A stretch of 64,000 bases of DNA from Ceratodon purpureus (taxonomy: Eukaryota; Streptophyta; Bryopsida; Pseudoditrichales; Ditrichaceae): contig CM026426.1 of the NCBI GenBank assembly GCA_014871385.1, positions 74,762,303-74,826,302 on the forward strand, written 5' to 3'. Shown here in pieces: positions 45,842 to 58,575 of the stretch. The stretch's first letter is position 1; each line of letters begins with the position of its first letter. The translations under genes and the position numbers were made by a program. The notes under the pieces were generated by a model. The model worked only from the letters and a program-made list of their open reading frames with translations. It was not told where the DNA came from and ran no database searches.

Positions 45842-47779
45842 CTACTCCACGGCTGCATCTGTGGCAATTGCCTCAACAAGGCTGGACAGTTCCTCCATGT
45901 TGGTGTCGTCCTCGTTCTTCTCAGCTGCACCAAGTCCTTGCGTGGTGGCGGATGAGCCCTTGTTCCCTTCTCCGGATAGGGCTGCCTGGGTCTCATGAGG
46001 AGAGCGTTGCGTGGGATCGAACGCCACGGAGTCTGAGTCGGGGAGAGCATCCTCTGTAGTTGCTGCCAGCAAACAAGAATTAGAAAATAAGAATTATTCG
46101 GATGTAACAACGAATTAGGCAAGATCTAGTTGGGCAGATAGGTTAAGGGGCAACAAACCTTGGTCGCCCTTGGTCTTCTTCCACGGAAGCGCGGCCACAG
46201 AGGAGGCAGCGGGCCTCTTGCTGCCAGCACGTGGTGAAGCAGGCTCGGCGAGGAAGATCTCCTCCGTGAGACGTAACTCCTCCGCGGCCTTGGAGTCGAA
46301 GTCGAAGCCCCACTGCCCAAGCCATCCTCCAGTCATCCCCCGCTCGCATCGACGGCACCGGGCGTCCTGGGAGAAGACTGCCTCAAACATACAATGGGGA
46401 TGTGCCAAGCAGCCGCAGAACAAAGGTACGCAGCAGGTGTCAACGAAGTAACGCTCGCAGAAGGGGCATGGGTCGTTCAGGGCTATTGGCAACACCTGGA
46501 ACTCCAATGGATAACGAGCCAGCACATTCTTCGGGCGCAAGAAAGCTGAAGCCAACTCCAAGGCCGAGATCTCCGCTGTCAGCGCGGAGACCTCGGCGTG
46601 GCGTCTCTGCTCATCGGCTTCCATCTCCTCCAACTTCTTGTAGACCCTGTCAATGCGGGCTTGGGCCTCAAGGAGTGCCTTGCTTGCAAGCCCCAGCTTG
46701 TCTTGGCCTAAGCGGGCCGCGTGATCAAAGCGCCTCTTCTCTTGGTCGTTGCCATCAGCCGCGGCCTTCTTGGAGGCCTCGCGGGCGGAGAAGATGTCGT
46801 CATAGAGCTTGGACTCCTCGGCCTCCTTGGCTTTGATGTAGTCCCGTTGGGTTGCAAGGTCGACCTTCATGCGGTCCCGGCTGGCCTCCACCTTCAGAAG
46901 TGCCGCCTCCAAGGACTTCTTCTTGAGGCGCTGCTGCTCCAGGACCTGCTTCGGATCCGTTGTCACCAAGGGCTGCACCTTGATGGCAACGGCAGCAAGG
47001 GCCTTCACGGCCTTCTTCTCAGCCACGGCCTTGGCAGGAGGGGGCAGGGATCTAGGTCCCCTGACCTTCTTCGCCTCCGCGGCCGTGATCAAAGCCTTGG
47101 AGGTGGCTCCAACTGGCTTGGCTCCTCCGCTCGACTCCGCCCCTCCTCCCTTGCCCTTGCTGCCAGCACCGGGGATGTGGCCAGCGAGGAAGTCGATAAT
47201 GGCTTCAATCTGCTCCCTCAAGGCCGGGGGAGTCAACTTCTGCGGATCACGCCCTCGCAGCTTCTCACGCCCCTTCACAATTGCCTCCGCCTTCTGGGCG
47301 AAGTTGACATCCACGCCCTTCTCAAAGTAGAGGTGGCAAGCCCGAAGAAAGGAGGTCCCGAATGCCTAGTTGTCGGGGTCACCTCCATAAGTCCACCGGT
47401 ACATCTCGCAGTATTTCCTCTGGGCCTCCGGATCCTCACAGTCAGCAACGTAGTGCCGCCCAGAAGAACGCTCTGGCCATCTGTCGATGAAGTCGGCCTT
47501 CCTACAATGCTTGTCGCCGCTGAGGTCACTGAACTTGAGCCCCTTGTTGGAGAGCCGCAAGGTGCGGTGGAAGAAATCCTCATCGTAATCCGCGGCTTGC
47601 CTACCCAGCAGAAATGGGGCGAGGTGGTGGAGCTGGCCATGAAGTGCAGGGGGTAAGCCGTCCAAGTCGAAGGCGTCATCCCACGGCGTCTCAACATCGT
47701 TGCCATCCTCCTTGCTGTCAACAACCTCGACGACCTGCTTCTTCACGACGACCTCCTTTCCCTTCCTACGGCTCGACAT
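45842..47779 (-). CDS. Coiled-coil protein with RING-like zinc motif
   Basis: Two exons, 47779-46159 and 46062-45842, fit one frame of 613 residues. The intron ends in TTTGCTGGCAG, so the cassette word forms the splice acceptor. Order: basic N-terminus (MSSRRKGKEVVVKK); an acidic middle; a long Lys/Glu/Ala coiled coil (about residues 280-400); then CPFCERYFVDTCC...CGCLAHPHC...CRRCERG (about 420-475), a RING-like cross-brace; and an acidic tail (ATTEDALPDSDS, MEELSSLVEAIA). RING proteins often act as ubiquitin ligases; here that is inference. One in-frame TAG lies at 47366. The same strand as the 49.6-52.7 kb gene suggests a shared element. Confidence 0.6.
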
Positions 47780-48099
47780 CCCTGGCGCTGGTAGTGCAAA
47801 AACAACACGTTTTACGAAAGGGGGATCGCGCATGGCAGCTGAAAAAGGGAAGAACACAAGCAATGGGGATTATTCTTGCGGATTACTGTAGTTTAGTTCT
47901 TACCCAAAAATCCTCACAGCTTGGAGGACCTTCGCGGCCATGGCTGAACGACCCCTCTCAACTTTGCCATGGCCGATTTACTCCAACTCTACAAGAAATA
48001 GACAATCACAAGAGAACAACTTAGCAATGGATGGGCAACTTACCTTGAACTTCCTCACTGTCCGCGCGTGAAGACGTGCAGCTCGCCCCCGTCGCCTAA

Positions 48100-48480
48100 C
48101 CTCCTCGTGCCGCAGCTCCTTCTGTCACAGCTCCTGAATGTGCCCGAGCTCTTTGCGCCCCCGATCCTTCTCTCGCAGCTCCTTACGCCGCTGTTTGGCC
48201 CTGCTGCCGACGCTGCAGCTCCTTCCTCCGCTCCTCACAGCCGCTGCCCTTCCTCCGGTCCTTGCAGCGCTCTCCGCTCCTCACCGCTACTGCGCCTTCC
48301 TCCGCTCCTCGTAGCGCAACCTCTCCGTCGCAGGTACTGCCCCTTCCTCCGCTCCTCGCAGCGCACCCCGGTCCCCAGCTCCTCAGAGCTACTGCCCCTT
48401 TCCGCACTCCTCACAGCTCCTTCCTGCTTCTGATAGCTCCTCCCCGCTTCACACAATGCACCCCGCTCCCCTTCGCCGCA
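48100..48480. repeat. Degenerate GCTCCTTCCTCCGCTCCTC repeats
   Basis: C/T-rich short repeats built on CTCCTCRCAGC and CCTTCCTCCGCTCCTC, over about 380 bp. Open frames on both strands are low-complexity translations. It lies upstream of the RING-like gene and could be part of its promoter side. Confidence 0.6.
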
Positions 48481-49560
48481 CCTCCTGACCTTCTCCTCGC
48501 GCCGAAGCTCCTCCCGCTAGAAAGTCACCACGCCCCCTCCTCCACGGCCCGCTCCTCACGCTGCAGCTTCTCGCGCCCAAAAACCCCCACGGCCCCCACA
48601 CACCTCAAGATGATGATGTCGCACGGCCTCAGCACAATCTTGCGACTCTCAACGGCTCGAAGGGGGTGCGTGCTCCTGAGGATCTCCACGGAGCCCACGG
48701 AACTTGGGTGTCAATGCAGCCGCAAGGGCGCTTGCTGGAAGCAAGAGGAGAGCGGAAGAAGAGAGGAAGAGCACCGCGCTGGAGTCAACGACTTATAGCA
48801 AGGCCGAAGCCCCGTGTGCGCTTACAAGAGTCAACCGCCAGGCAAATCAAGAGCCCAGGTTTAAGGGGGGGTTGAGACTCTTAGGCTTCATTTATTGAAG
48901 GGATGTTAACAAGAGTTGGTTGGAACCTCACATTGACCTTAATTACCAATCATTGCCACGGCCTTACACCTCACTTCTCCATTTGTTGTGGATTAAAGAA
49001 AAACCGGCATAAAAATTAAAATTAAAATTTAAGGGTGAGTAACATGTATGATTACTAAGACACATTCATTGAATTCATCATTATGAAGACTAATAATCCC
49101 TTGGATTGGTCTTTCTAGTGAAATAACCACAAAACAAGTTTAAGGGAGAACCATGGTCTAACTCATTCAAAAAAAACATTGTTGCCAACCACATTCTACA
49201 TAGCTATAACATAATTACCAAGATACATTGCGGTCAAGTCACACACGGCCATTGCTCGCGTCGTCAGTGTCCTCATTGGTGCCAGCGACCTCACTGTCAG
49301 TGGAATCACTACCTTCTCCATGGGTGCCTCTTTAATAATTATCAAGACTAACTTAGCAATGGATAAGCCATTTTAGGCAATTCTTGGATAAAATCCAAAT
49401 CTTTTTTATAAATCTATTTGTAAATGGCTATTCTAGAATATAAACCAAAAAACATGTTCAAGAAAAAACCACTGTCTACTCCGATTAAAAAAATAAAAAA
49501 TTAAATAAGAACTTGTCACATTCTAAAATAGCCATCCAATGAGTTTAGAACGCATTGTAC
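48481..49560. other. Non-coding stretch
   Basis: No supported gene. A Ser/Asp-type repeat text (GGTGCCAGCGACC, CACTGTCAGTGG) near 49275-49320 resembles the 3' end of the adjacent gene (49561-49650) and looks like a partial duplication of it. Confidence 0.35.
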
Positions 49561-52500
49561 TCAATTCACACAGGTCATAGGGTCGCTGCCAGCGTCATCG
49601 CTGTCCACGTTGTTGCCAGCATCGTCACCGTCACTGGAGTTGAGACCTTCCTCAGGATCCACATTGTTGCCATCCTCCCCGGGGTCATCTTCGTTGGCAG
49701 GTCCTCTTGCTTGATCATTGTTGGCTCCATCACCTCCAACGGTGTTATCACACACCCAAGCTTTGCCAACACGCCGTCGCCTTGACCGCCAATTCTCCAA
49801 AGCCCTGGCAGCATTTGATCGATGCCATTGTTCTCGCCTTCTACGCGTAGCCTCCAATCTTGCCTCATCATCCGGGGTATTGAGAACCCTGGTGCACTCT
49901 AATTTCTTCTTATACCGATGCTGTATATTTCGGTACCAATGCTGGAATTGTTGCAAAATAACACTGATGCGCTCTTTGCCACCACCGTGAGCTATATGCG
50001 CTTGATTCGCTGCCTTCGCTTGATGATGGGATTTCTCCATACCCTGGCAACTCCATACGGCCAGGCTACCGTATTCCTCCACAAACCAACTGCCATGCCT
50101 GACAATTACATGCTGTCAACAGCCACTCCAAGGTTAGTCCTGGATAGAGAATTGACGAAAGTGAGGTCAGCCATCAACCCCTAATTCATCCCAAACTTCG
50201 TTCATATAACTCACCATGTAGTGCGACACATGCTCCTCTCCAAAGGCCTCCAAAAATGTTCTCCCCCACGTTTCTATCTTCCCTTTGAACTGGAGTCGTT
50301 GTTCTGCTGTCAGCACCAAGCCGCTGAAATATGGTAGAACCTCTTCAAAGGCTTGCCACATAGCAGCCCTTGCCCTACGATTTGCACCGCCGCCACTATT
50401 ATTGCTCTCTGCTTGACATATGTCTTTCCAGGCCTTGTCGTTTCCAGACCATACGCTTGGTTTAAATAGTCTGCTGGCAACAACCCCACTGAAAGATGGT
50501 TTCTATGGCACATTCCCTGTGCTACCACTTAGTTTCGGATCCTTTCTAATCTCCACCTTGCCACCGTGAGCCCCGATAGCTGACACAGACTTCTCCATTT
50601 GCTCTATTGCTGTAGCCCTCAGTCTTTGATCTTGTATGTTCCACACATAAATGATGTGTTGATGCACAATCTTCTCCGCTAGGCGAACTAGGGCGTGAAG
50701 TGTACAAATGTGCACTCTTTGCAACGGAATTGGCAAGATAAGCCTCCACCTTGTATGTGCACGCATGTCACATGGTTCTGGCTCCACAGAGTTGGCAAAC
50801 AGTCCTCCCACCTTGTTCGGTTTCCCACGTTTTCTGATGGCAGCACTCGCCTGGCTTGCTGTCCCTACGGTAGGCTTAGCCCTCTTCTGCTCGCAGTATA
50901 TGCAGTTCATCGCACACGACGGCCCCGACTGAAGCCCGTACATACACTTGATTGTCTTCATGTCCGCAGCGAGATGCCACTCCACATGGAATTCTCCAAC
51001 TTCAGGGACTGTGAGTTTCTCGCCACTGGACTGTGCAGCAATCACAAATGGAAATTTGGATTTCCCAAATATCCACAACAGAACTTCGTAGGACTCTTTT
51101 TCCACTTGAAAGGTTGCCACTGGCCAAATTTCCTGCTCCGACTGGACTGAGAAAAACAGGGCATGGTTCCTCTGAATGTCTGGGTCGAGCGCCCTATTCA
51201 TCAATGTGATGCTGACCCGTTCAAACTTCTTGCCATTGACAATCTCGGCCTCGTCCAATTTCATGACAAATACCAGCGGTGCCCCTCTTAACTCTGTGGA
51301 AACATAGCGAGTGGATGTGTAAGTCACAGTTAATTGATAAATAACCGTGCTGGCAGCAAACTCTGAAAACAACAGTCTGAGGTGATTACGTTACCTTCTT
51401 CCGTGATGCCGTAGAAGATCACCATGCTCCTTTGGACCACCTCAAGGTCTGTGAATAGGGAATTCTTGTCAGTCAAAACGACTTCCTTTACCATGTCCTC
51501 GGACTTCTTGTTCTTCTTAGAACTTGCTGGCAGCGTAAGTCGACCTTCAGCATGGTAGTATTCGCCAATATATTGTGGCAGGTTTGCATTTAACTCCTGC
51601 CGAAGCAGTTTCACGTGATAGGGGCTCGGCAAAATACTCCTGGAGACTCCTTTGTTCAGAGCAGCAATGGGAGCCTTCACAGATTTGTAGAGAGCACCAT
51701 ATCCCCGATGGGAAACCCCTGCCTGGTCGCAAGCAGCAAGAATTTTGTCCGGTCCAATACTCTTACCAATCGATTTCAGCACATTTTTCGCAATATCTGA
51801 CTGAACATGTGCCATTGCAAGCTGAGAAGCGAGCGCTACACCTTCATGCCGTGACGAAATTCGAGCTAGTGCTACTGCAGTCCTATTTTGGGACTCTTTA
51901 TCCCCCCGCACTCGAGAGCACTTCCGGTTCTCTCGGTTCCTTTCGACAACAAACTGCACCACATCTGGTTGCAGCACTGTCCGCACAAGCTTCACTCTTG
52001 CTCTTGATCCACCTGATCCAGGTTTTAACTCGTGAATCCCTCTAAGAGCCCTCCTCCTACTTCCCATCCCCATGGAGGTCTCCTTCTCGAAGCTGGCCCT
52101 CCGCTGGCAGCGGTCAACGTCTTCTTGGAGACCCCGCACATGGCGCTCCAATTGCTCCACCCTTTGGGCATGGCAATCACGGACAGCCTGTAATTCAGCT
52201 TGCAAATCCCTGCATTTCTTCTCTAACTCAAGGCAACGCATTCTCCCCAATTGGACATCTTGGGCTGCCCTTGAGGTGCTGGTCAGAGCTTCGCCTCTAA
52301 GCTGAAGCACTTCTTCGCTCAACTGTGCCAACTGGATCAACGTCTCCTCCTGTGTAGGACCATGTACACAATGATCGAGCAGCCTGTATGTATATCCGCG
52401 AAGACCCTGCTCTCCATGACATATGAATTCAATGAACTCCTTTAGCAACTTGATTGGAGGTGGCTTCCCTGTCATTGGGTCAACACGGTAAATGTCTCCA

Positions 52501-52667
52501 TTGATCCACAAGTCAATGTTCGTGTCTCCACGCAACCTCCGTGTTGGAAACGAGCTCCTCATGCACAGCTCCACTTGCGTAGAACCTCGTCTCATGACCG
52601 GGGCATAGCGTGTGTCCAGTGCAAAGTGGGGAATGTACTGATTGCTTCGTTCAGCCCTTGCTGCCAT
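49561..52667 (-). CDS. Large transposase-like protein with coiled coil
   Basis: Minus-strand model of about 1,002 codons: 52667-51395, 51362-50179 and 50112-49561. The N-terminal third has a coiled coil (ELEKKCRDLQAELQAV, VEQLERHVRGLQEDV). The middle has VTLTDKN-type text and EWHLAADMKTIKCMYGLQSG, CAMNCIYCEQKRA and LPIPLQRVHICTLHALVRLA. The C-terminal part has EEHVSHYM, SCQGMEKSHHQAK and an acidic Asp/Asn tail. This mix (D...GLQ...CxxC, HALVR, QGMEKSH) recalls large unnamed transposon proteins of algae and cnidarians; DDE-type activity is inference. The first junction would need a 32-nt intron (51363-51394), otherwise there is a frame change. One in-frame TAG lies at 50503. Confidence 0.6.
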
Positions 52668-54400
52668 CGTGGACCCGATAGTCGATAATCTTGATTGAAT
52701 CTCCCTGGTCACACTTGGTGATTTGCTGTTATTCGAGAGAACTTGTTATGATCTTGGGACACCTCCTATACCCAATGAAAAACTAAATTCACAACCTCGA
52801 ATACTCCGAACCTAATTCGATAGACCTGCGTGGCATCTACAAGCGCTATCGACCACGAAACCTACATTGCCTTATGCCGTTGTGGCAGCAAGGGCTAATG
52901 AAATCGAAATTCAAATTGCTCAAAAACGCAGTAGCCCCTGAACACCCCACAAAGGTTTATCGAATTAGGTTAACTTACCTTCCCTTCAAGTACATCAGTT
53001 TTCATCTCTTCGTTGAAACCTTGGTCGCCGACTGAGAACAACCCCTCGCCGCCGTCGCTGCCAGCGGACGCTGCCAAGAAATGAATTGCAATCTCAATTT
53101 TGCTCCTCCGGTCTGTGGCGCCATCGCCACTCGGAATCTTTCTCGCAAATCACATACGATTGTGCGTCCCACAGTGCCAACAACGGCTTGCTTGAAGCAG
53201 AACAGGGCGCTTCGTTTTCTTGGTGCTGAACGGCGTAGAGCCGGTGGCGCCATCGCGCCCAGACCGTTGTGGCAACAACTCGAACAATCCGTGGATCGAG
53301 GCAACGGATCGAGGCACTTCATTAATCGCCGAGCAATAAATCCCACTCCTTGGCGCTCAACAACCACCGTCCACGCCCTCTCGCCAACGAGGACCAACTG
53401 TGCCACGCAACTCCCGTCCATCTCCAAAAGGCCGCTTCGGGCAGCGTTTCAGACCCCTGCTCACAGCGACAGAGGGGGTTTTGGGCAGGCAGCCCACCTA
53501 ATCCGGGCTGCCTTACAAGGCCCGTCGGAGACCTCATTTTTCCCCTAATGAAAATCCAGAGGTAAAGGACCTTACCTGTCCCCATAAACACAACCAAAAC
53601 CACAATTAGGATTATGTTTGTAGACAAGGTGTCAATAGCCCTTTACAGCTTGTTATTGCAGTCACAAGAAAAATCAAACCCTACACCAAACATATAAATC
53701 AAAGGGAGAGATGAAAGAGTCTAATTGCAATCATAAATTAGAAGACCTGACTACTAGTTCCACCAGACTCAGCCATGTTGCACTTTGCTTCAGCTCCACA
53801 CCACCATATACCAAAACTTCACAAGCTCTAAAAATCTCTCACACATATGTAGCAAACTAGAATTACTTTCAAAGCAGACAAGTAAACAGATGTATATGGC
53901 CAAGAAACTCCCATGGTTTTATACCCTCAAAGAAGTCTCTAGAGATTCACTTGTTTGTTATATGGACAGGAATAGCCTCGCTGGTCCAATCATCTCTGAC
54001 CCTTAGATGAAGATTAACCTAGATCAAATGGTCATAAATAAGTGACTTGCTAGAGTAAAGTTCAAGCTTGTAGTAAGCCTCAAGTAAAGTAAGCCCCAAG
54101 TAAAGTAAGCTTCAAGTTTGGAGTAACTAGCAGTAAACCATGTGTAAGGGAGGTGGGTGGGTTTCACTAATTTACACCTTATTCAGCATATCATGCCATA
54201 ATAAAGTGACTATGTAATTGCTTGCAAAGTTTTACAAGTAATGTGCAAATTTCTTTTGCAAGCCTACATAACTGAAGAGTGCAACTTCTGTCTGAATCAT
54301 TGTAATAAAAACCTTATTTAGAAAATAAATTCTGAATTAAATACGGGTATAAGATCTTCCCAATATTTTTAAAAGAAAAAAAAGAAAGTAGTTCCAAGGA
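52668..54400. other. Region right of the cassette, no recognised gene
   Basis: CTGCCAGCGG occurs at about 53052, the last copy of the cassette word. An 8-bp stem GGCAGCCC/GGGCTGCC lies at 53487-53511. Short tandem CAAGTAAAGTAAGC units lie at 54070-54115. Open frames have no family features. Confidence 0.4.
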
Positions 54401-56450
54401 GCTCGGGAGGAGACGGTGCAAGGTGAGAGGGGGGGAGAGAGAAAGTACCGGGGAGTGTAGATTAGCGCGGGGACAGGAGAGTGAGGCAGAGCGCGGGAAC
54501 GAGTGAGATCGGGAAGCACAGAGGAAGCTCTCATTGCATAATCGGCTTAGGGGGGGGGGGGGGGGGGAGGCTAGGAACTTGCAAAAAAAAACCAGGTGAA
54601 TTTGGGAGAGTGCGGACCTGCAGCTCTTACTGCAGACATAGTGAAAACAAAAGAAAATCAGTAGAGAGAGAGGAAAGGGTAAAATCATTAGAGATCAAAG
54701 GCGCAAATGAGCAGAGATTCAAGGGAGGGGCGAGGGTGAGGTTTTCATGGCAACATATGCACCCTCGCGTTACGGATTCCCCCACCACCACCAATACCAC
54801 AAGAGGAGTTGGGAGAGCACATAGCAGGAGGAGCAACAAGCAAACGAGTACCAAACTTCATTAGTGTTGGATCTTTTTGACGAGCATTACCTCAAAAGAC
54901 TTCCTAGATCTGTTGGGGCACGGTGGGGTAGAATCCACAACAACAACAATAGGCCTCCGTTATTCCTTCCGACGTTGGACAACATACATTTTGAGGTGGA
55001 ACGAGCGTAGAGAAGACGAAAGGGAAGATGGATTCCCTGATTGGTCTCAACGAACTCCTCCGTGGGCACATCTGGCCAGATCCAATCTCATCTCCAAATG
55101 GCAAGGAAGAACCTAGAGTTGTGCGCCCCTGGATCCCCAACGGGGACTACCACATATGCACGCAAATGGAGACCATGATGGAGATGATGGGGAGGACCGT
55201 GTCATTTGAATTGCGAGAAAGAGGAGGGCTGGGCGAAGGGGTCGCGGTAGGGGCCGTCCAGCAGTACAACAGGCTCGAGCAGGGCACATGGGGCGACGAT
55301 CAGAGTCTCCCCCACCACATGAAGGGGGTGGAGCCAGGGTGGTGGAGAGCGGCAGGGGAGTGCCTGTGCTGGGAGGTGGAACAGCAGGGCCGGAGCGTGG
55401 CGGTAGAGCAGCGAGAGTGGGAGATGGAGGTGGAGTGCGACGTGTCTGCTGGCGGACGGCTACAGTAGACTCACCCCTAGCAGAGCATAGAGGTGTTGTG
55501 GGGAGAGTGCGAGACCTCCGCCAGGGTAGCCCTCGCGGGGAAGCCTAGCTCTCCACAAGTAAGTGACTCTCTCCTCCCCGGTCCTTCCTTAGATCTGCAC
55601 AGAAACAACGCAAAACAATCAAAGATTGCAATACGAGATTGGGAAATGAATTCAAGTAGTGAGGAGGATCTAAGCTCGTGAGATGACGACATGGTGGGAG
55701 ATGGGAGTGCGGAAGGAGACGGGGGGATGACTTACGGAGAAGAAGGCGGGCTGCTGGTCGCCATCACTTGTCCTGGAAGAGGAGCGAGAGGTCGAGGGCG
55801 GGGCAGGGGAGATGGCGGACTGGCGCTTGGAGGCCACGAGAGAGGAAGAGCCCAAGGGGAGGGGCGGGGATGAGCAGGAGGGGAGAGAAGAGGGAGGGGC
55901 GGATGGAGGGGAAGAGGTTGGGGGCGGGATTTGGAGGCCTTCGGGGAGAGCGAGGATGGGGGAGGGATTGAGATGTTCGGTGCGAGGGGGGCTGAGATTG
56001 AGACAGGGACTGAGGGTTGGGGAGTAGGGGTGAGGGAGATTGAGAGAGGCAGACAGGGGCTCATGGAGACGGTGAGAGAGGACCGGAGCGGGGGAACGGG
56101 GCACGCAGGGGAGGAATTGGGAGAGGGGGGGGGGGTCGCAGGAGAGAGAGAGGTGGGAGTCGACGAAGGAGTTTGGGACGAAGGAGGGGGAGAGGTAGAG
56201 GACGAGGTCGGGGGCTGGTGGAGCAGGGAGAAGGCAGCGGGCAACCAGTCGCATGCCGTGGAAGACGGTGTGAATCCCGCGGCGGCCGGGTCCCAAGAGG
56301 AGAAGGTGATCTACCGGGCCAGAGATAGAGGAAGATGGAGCGTCAAGCAAGGAGCCGATTTGGGGCAGGGGGAAGGGGGGGGGGTGAGGCAGGGCACGGT
56401 GGTGATGTTTGGGGAGAGGGTGGAAGAGGAAGGAGGAGGGGCTAGGCAGG
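54400..56450. repeat. Purine-rich region with G-run
   Basis: G+A-rich on the plus strand (for example 54410-54530 and 55690-56450) with a G run at 54550-54567. The Pro/Ser-rich frames on the minus strand mirror this composition. The frame around 55028-55200 (MDSLIGLNELLRGHIWPD) may be coding, perhaps the start of the adjacent retroelement, but I recognise no domain. Confidence 0.45.
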
Positions 56451-58575
56451 TTCAAAAAATCCAAAGAAAATTGTGTCAGGATCAATTGAAGATTTATTTT
56501 GTGAGGAGACTTGGACATCTGATTTGGAGAATTACAGTCATAATACTTCGGAGTTTTTAGAGCCTGAACTAGTGATTGTGGACAAGGTTTTGCCAAGGGT
56601 GTTAGTTGATGGAGGTAGTGGTGTTTAAATCATGCCTCTCCGTACCATGGAGCAACTAGGGCTAGAAATGACTAGGCCCTCACCTATTGTGATCAACATG
56701 GCCAATCAGGCACCAGAGGCACCACTTGGTCAGATTTCAAGGTGCAAAGTTAGCACGGGAGGGAAAGAATATACACTTTCCTTCCAAGTGATTCGAATGC
56801 ATTCCAATAGGAACTCCTTTCCTTTACTTCTTGGAAGACCATGGTTGAGGGCAGCCAATGCCAAGGTAGATTGGAGTGGAGAAAAACCTCATATCATTTA
56901 TGGTACAGAGGCCAATCTCACCAAAGTCTACATTCAACCTACTTATGCTGTGAACTCAGGATTTTCTGGCTCATCTACAAAGGGTGAAGATCATGTACTA
57001 CGTGAAGTGAAGAAGACCATAGAAGGGGCCAAATTGGCACTTACCAAGATAGCAGATCCCACAACTTCTTCTCCATTGAGGTGCTTAGGCCCTAGTCTAT
57101 ACGAGTGGGAAGATGATGGTGAGTTGTCTACTTGGTTAGCTGATCATCCTTACAGTGACTCTGAGCCCTCCATGGATGTTTTCTTCATGGAAGAACTTGA
57201 ATATGATCCGGGCGAGGACATCAATTTAGCTGTTCTTGTAGATGACATTTCCTATGAGGATGTATGTGAGGTCACATTGGATGGCACACAATTATCCACT
57301 CTAGAGTCCATCTTAGATGAAGAGGCTGTAATTTCCCCACTTCATTTCAGATCCACTTCATCAGGGTTACAAGTATAAGGGTCCAACGGAGCAACCACAT
57401 GCTAGCCCAACTGATTGGCAAGAGATGGATATTTCATTTGAAGGTGAAGAACCATGAATGATCAAAGTTAAAAAGCAACTTACTAAGGAGGAATTAGAAC
57501 CTTATACAGCCTTGGTCATGGAGTATCGTGACATCTTTGCTTGGTCCTATAAGGAACTCAAGGGCATTCCTCCAGAGGTAGTACACACCACATCCCTTTG
57601 ATCCCTAGTTCAATTCCCATTTGTCAGAAGGAACAGAGAATGTATCCACCACTACGGCTTATGGTTAAGGCAGAGTTAGAGAAACTCCTTGAAGCTAGGT
57701 TTATTCGTCCCGTGGAGATTACCGATTGGATTTCTCCCATGGTTATAGTCAAGAAGAAGAATGGAAAGCTGAGAGTTTGTGTAGATTATTGCAAGCTCAA
57801 CAAAAGCACGCAGAAAGACCATGTTCCCTTACCTTTCATTAATACCATTTTGGAAGGGGTCTCTGGCCATGAACTTTATACTTTCATGGATGGTTATTCA
57901 GGTTATAACCAGATCTCTATCAAACCTGAGGACCACCACAAGACAGCCTTTACTACTCCTTGGGGCACCTTCATTTATGTAGTAATGCCATTCGGGTTGT
58001 GCAATGCACCAGCAGCTTTCCAAAGGGCTATAACTTATGCCTTTTCTGACCTTTTACACACATCTATGACGGTGTTCATAGATGATTTCAGTACCTAATC
58101 CTTAATAGAGGAGCATTTGGCATGTGTTAGAAAAAGCTTTGAGCGATGTAGAAGAGCTGGCATGGCTCTTAACCCAAACAAAATCTTCTTAGCGGTTCTA
58201 AGGGGCATTTTCTTAGGCTATGTGGTCTCTAAAGCTGGAAGAGAGCCAGATCCTGAGAAGGTCAAGATGATAACCAATTTACCCCCACCTACAGATGTTA
58301 AGGGGGTACAAAGGATTCTTGGACACTTGGGGTGGTATTGAGGATTGATCTTCGACTATGCGACAATTTTGATGCCAATCAATCGCTTGCAATATAAGGC
58401 TGAGTGGATTCCAGAATGCCAGGAGGCATTAGACACCCTCAAAACCAAAGTCAATAACTTCCCAGTCTTGAAACCTTCGGATAAGACTCTGCCTTTCCAC
58501 GTTTATTGTGATGCTTCTTCCACAGCTGTGAGGAGTGCATTGTGCCAGCCAACAGGAGAGAAAGGGAGAGATTAT

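Noticed and set aside
48068-48798. Pro/Ala/Ser-rich frames on both strands
   Set aside because: Low-complexity CTCC repeats keep several frames open at once.
14927-52667. Reassigned UAG (Gln) genetic code
   Set aside because: TAG biased decay by CHG deamination explains the data more simply, and the SET gene ends at TAG right after its post-SET motif. Kept only as an alternative.
55670-56596. 308-aa Pro/Ser-rich minus-strand frame
   Set aside because: Composition artefact of the G+A-rich plus strand, running into the gypsy sequence on the other strand.
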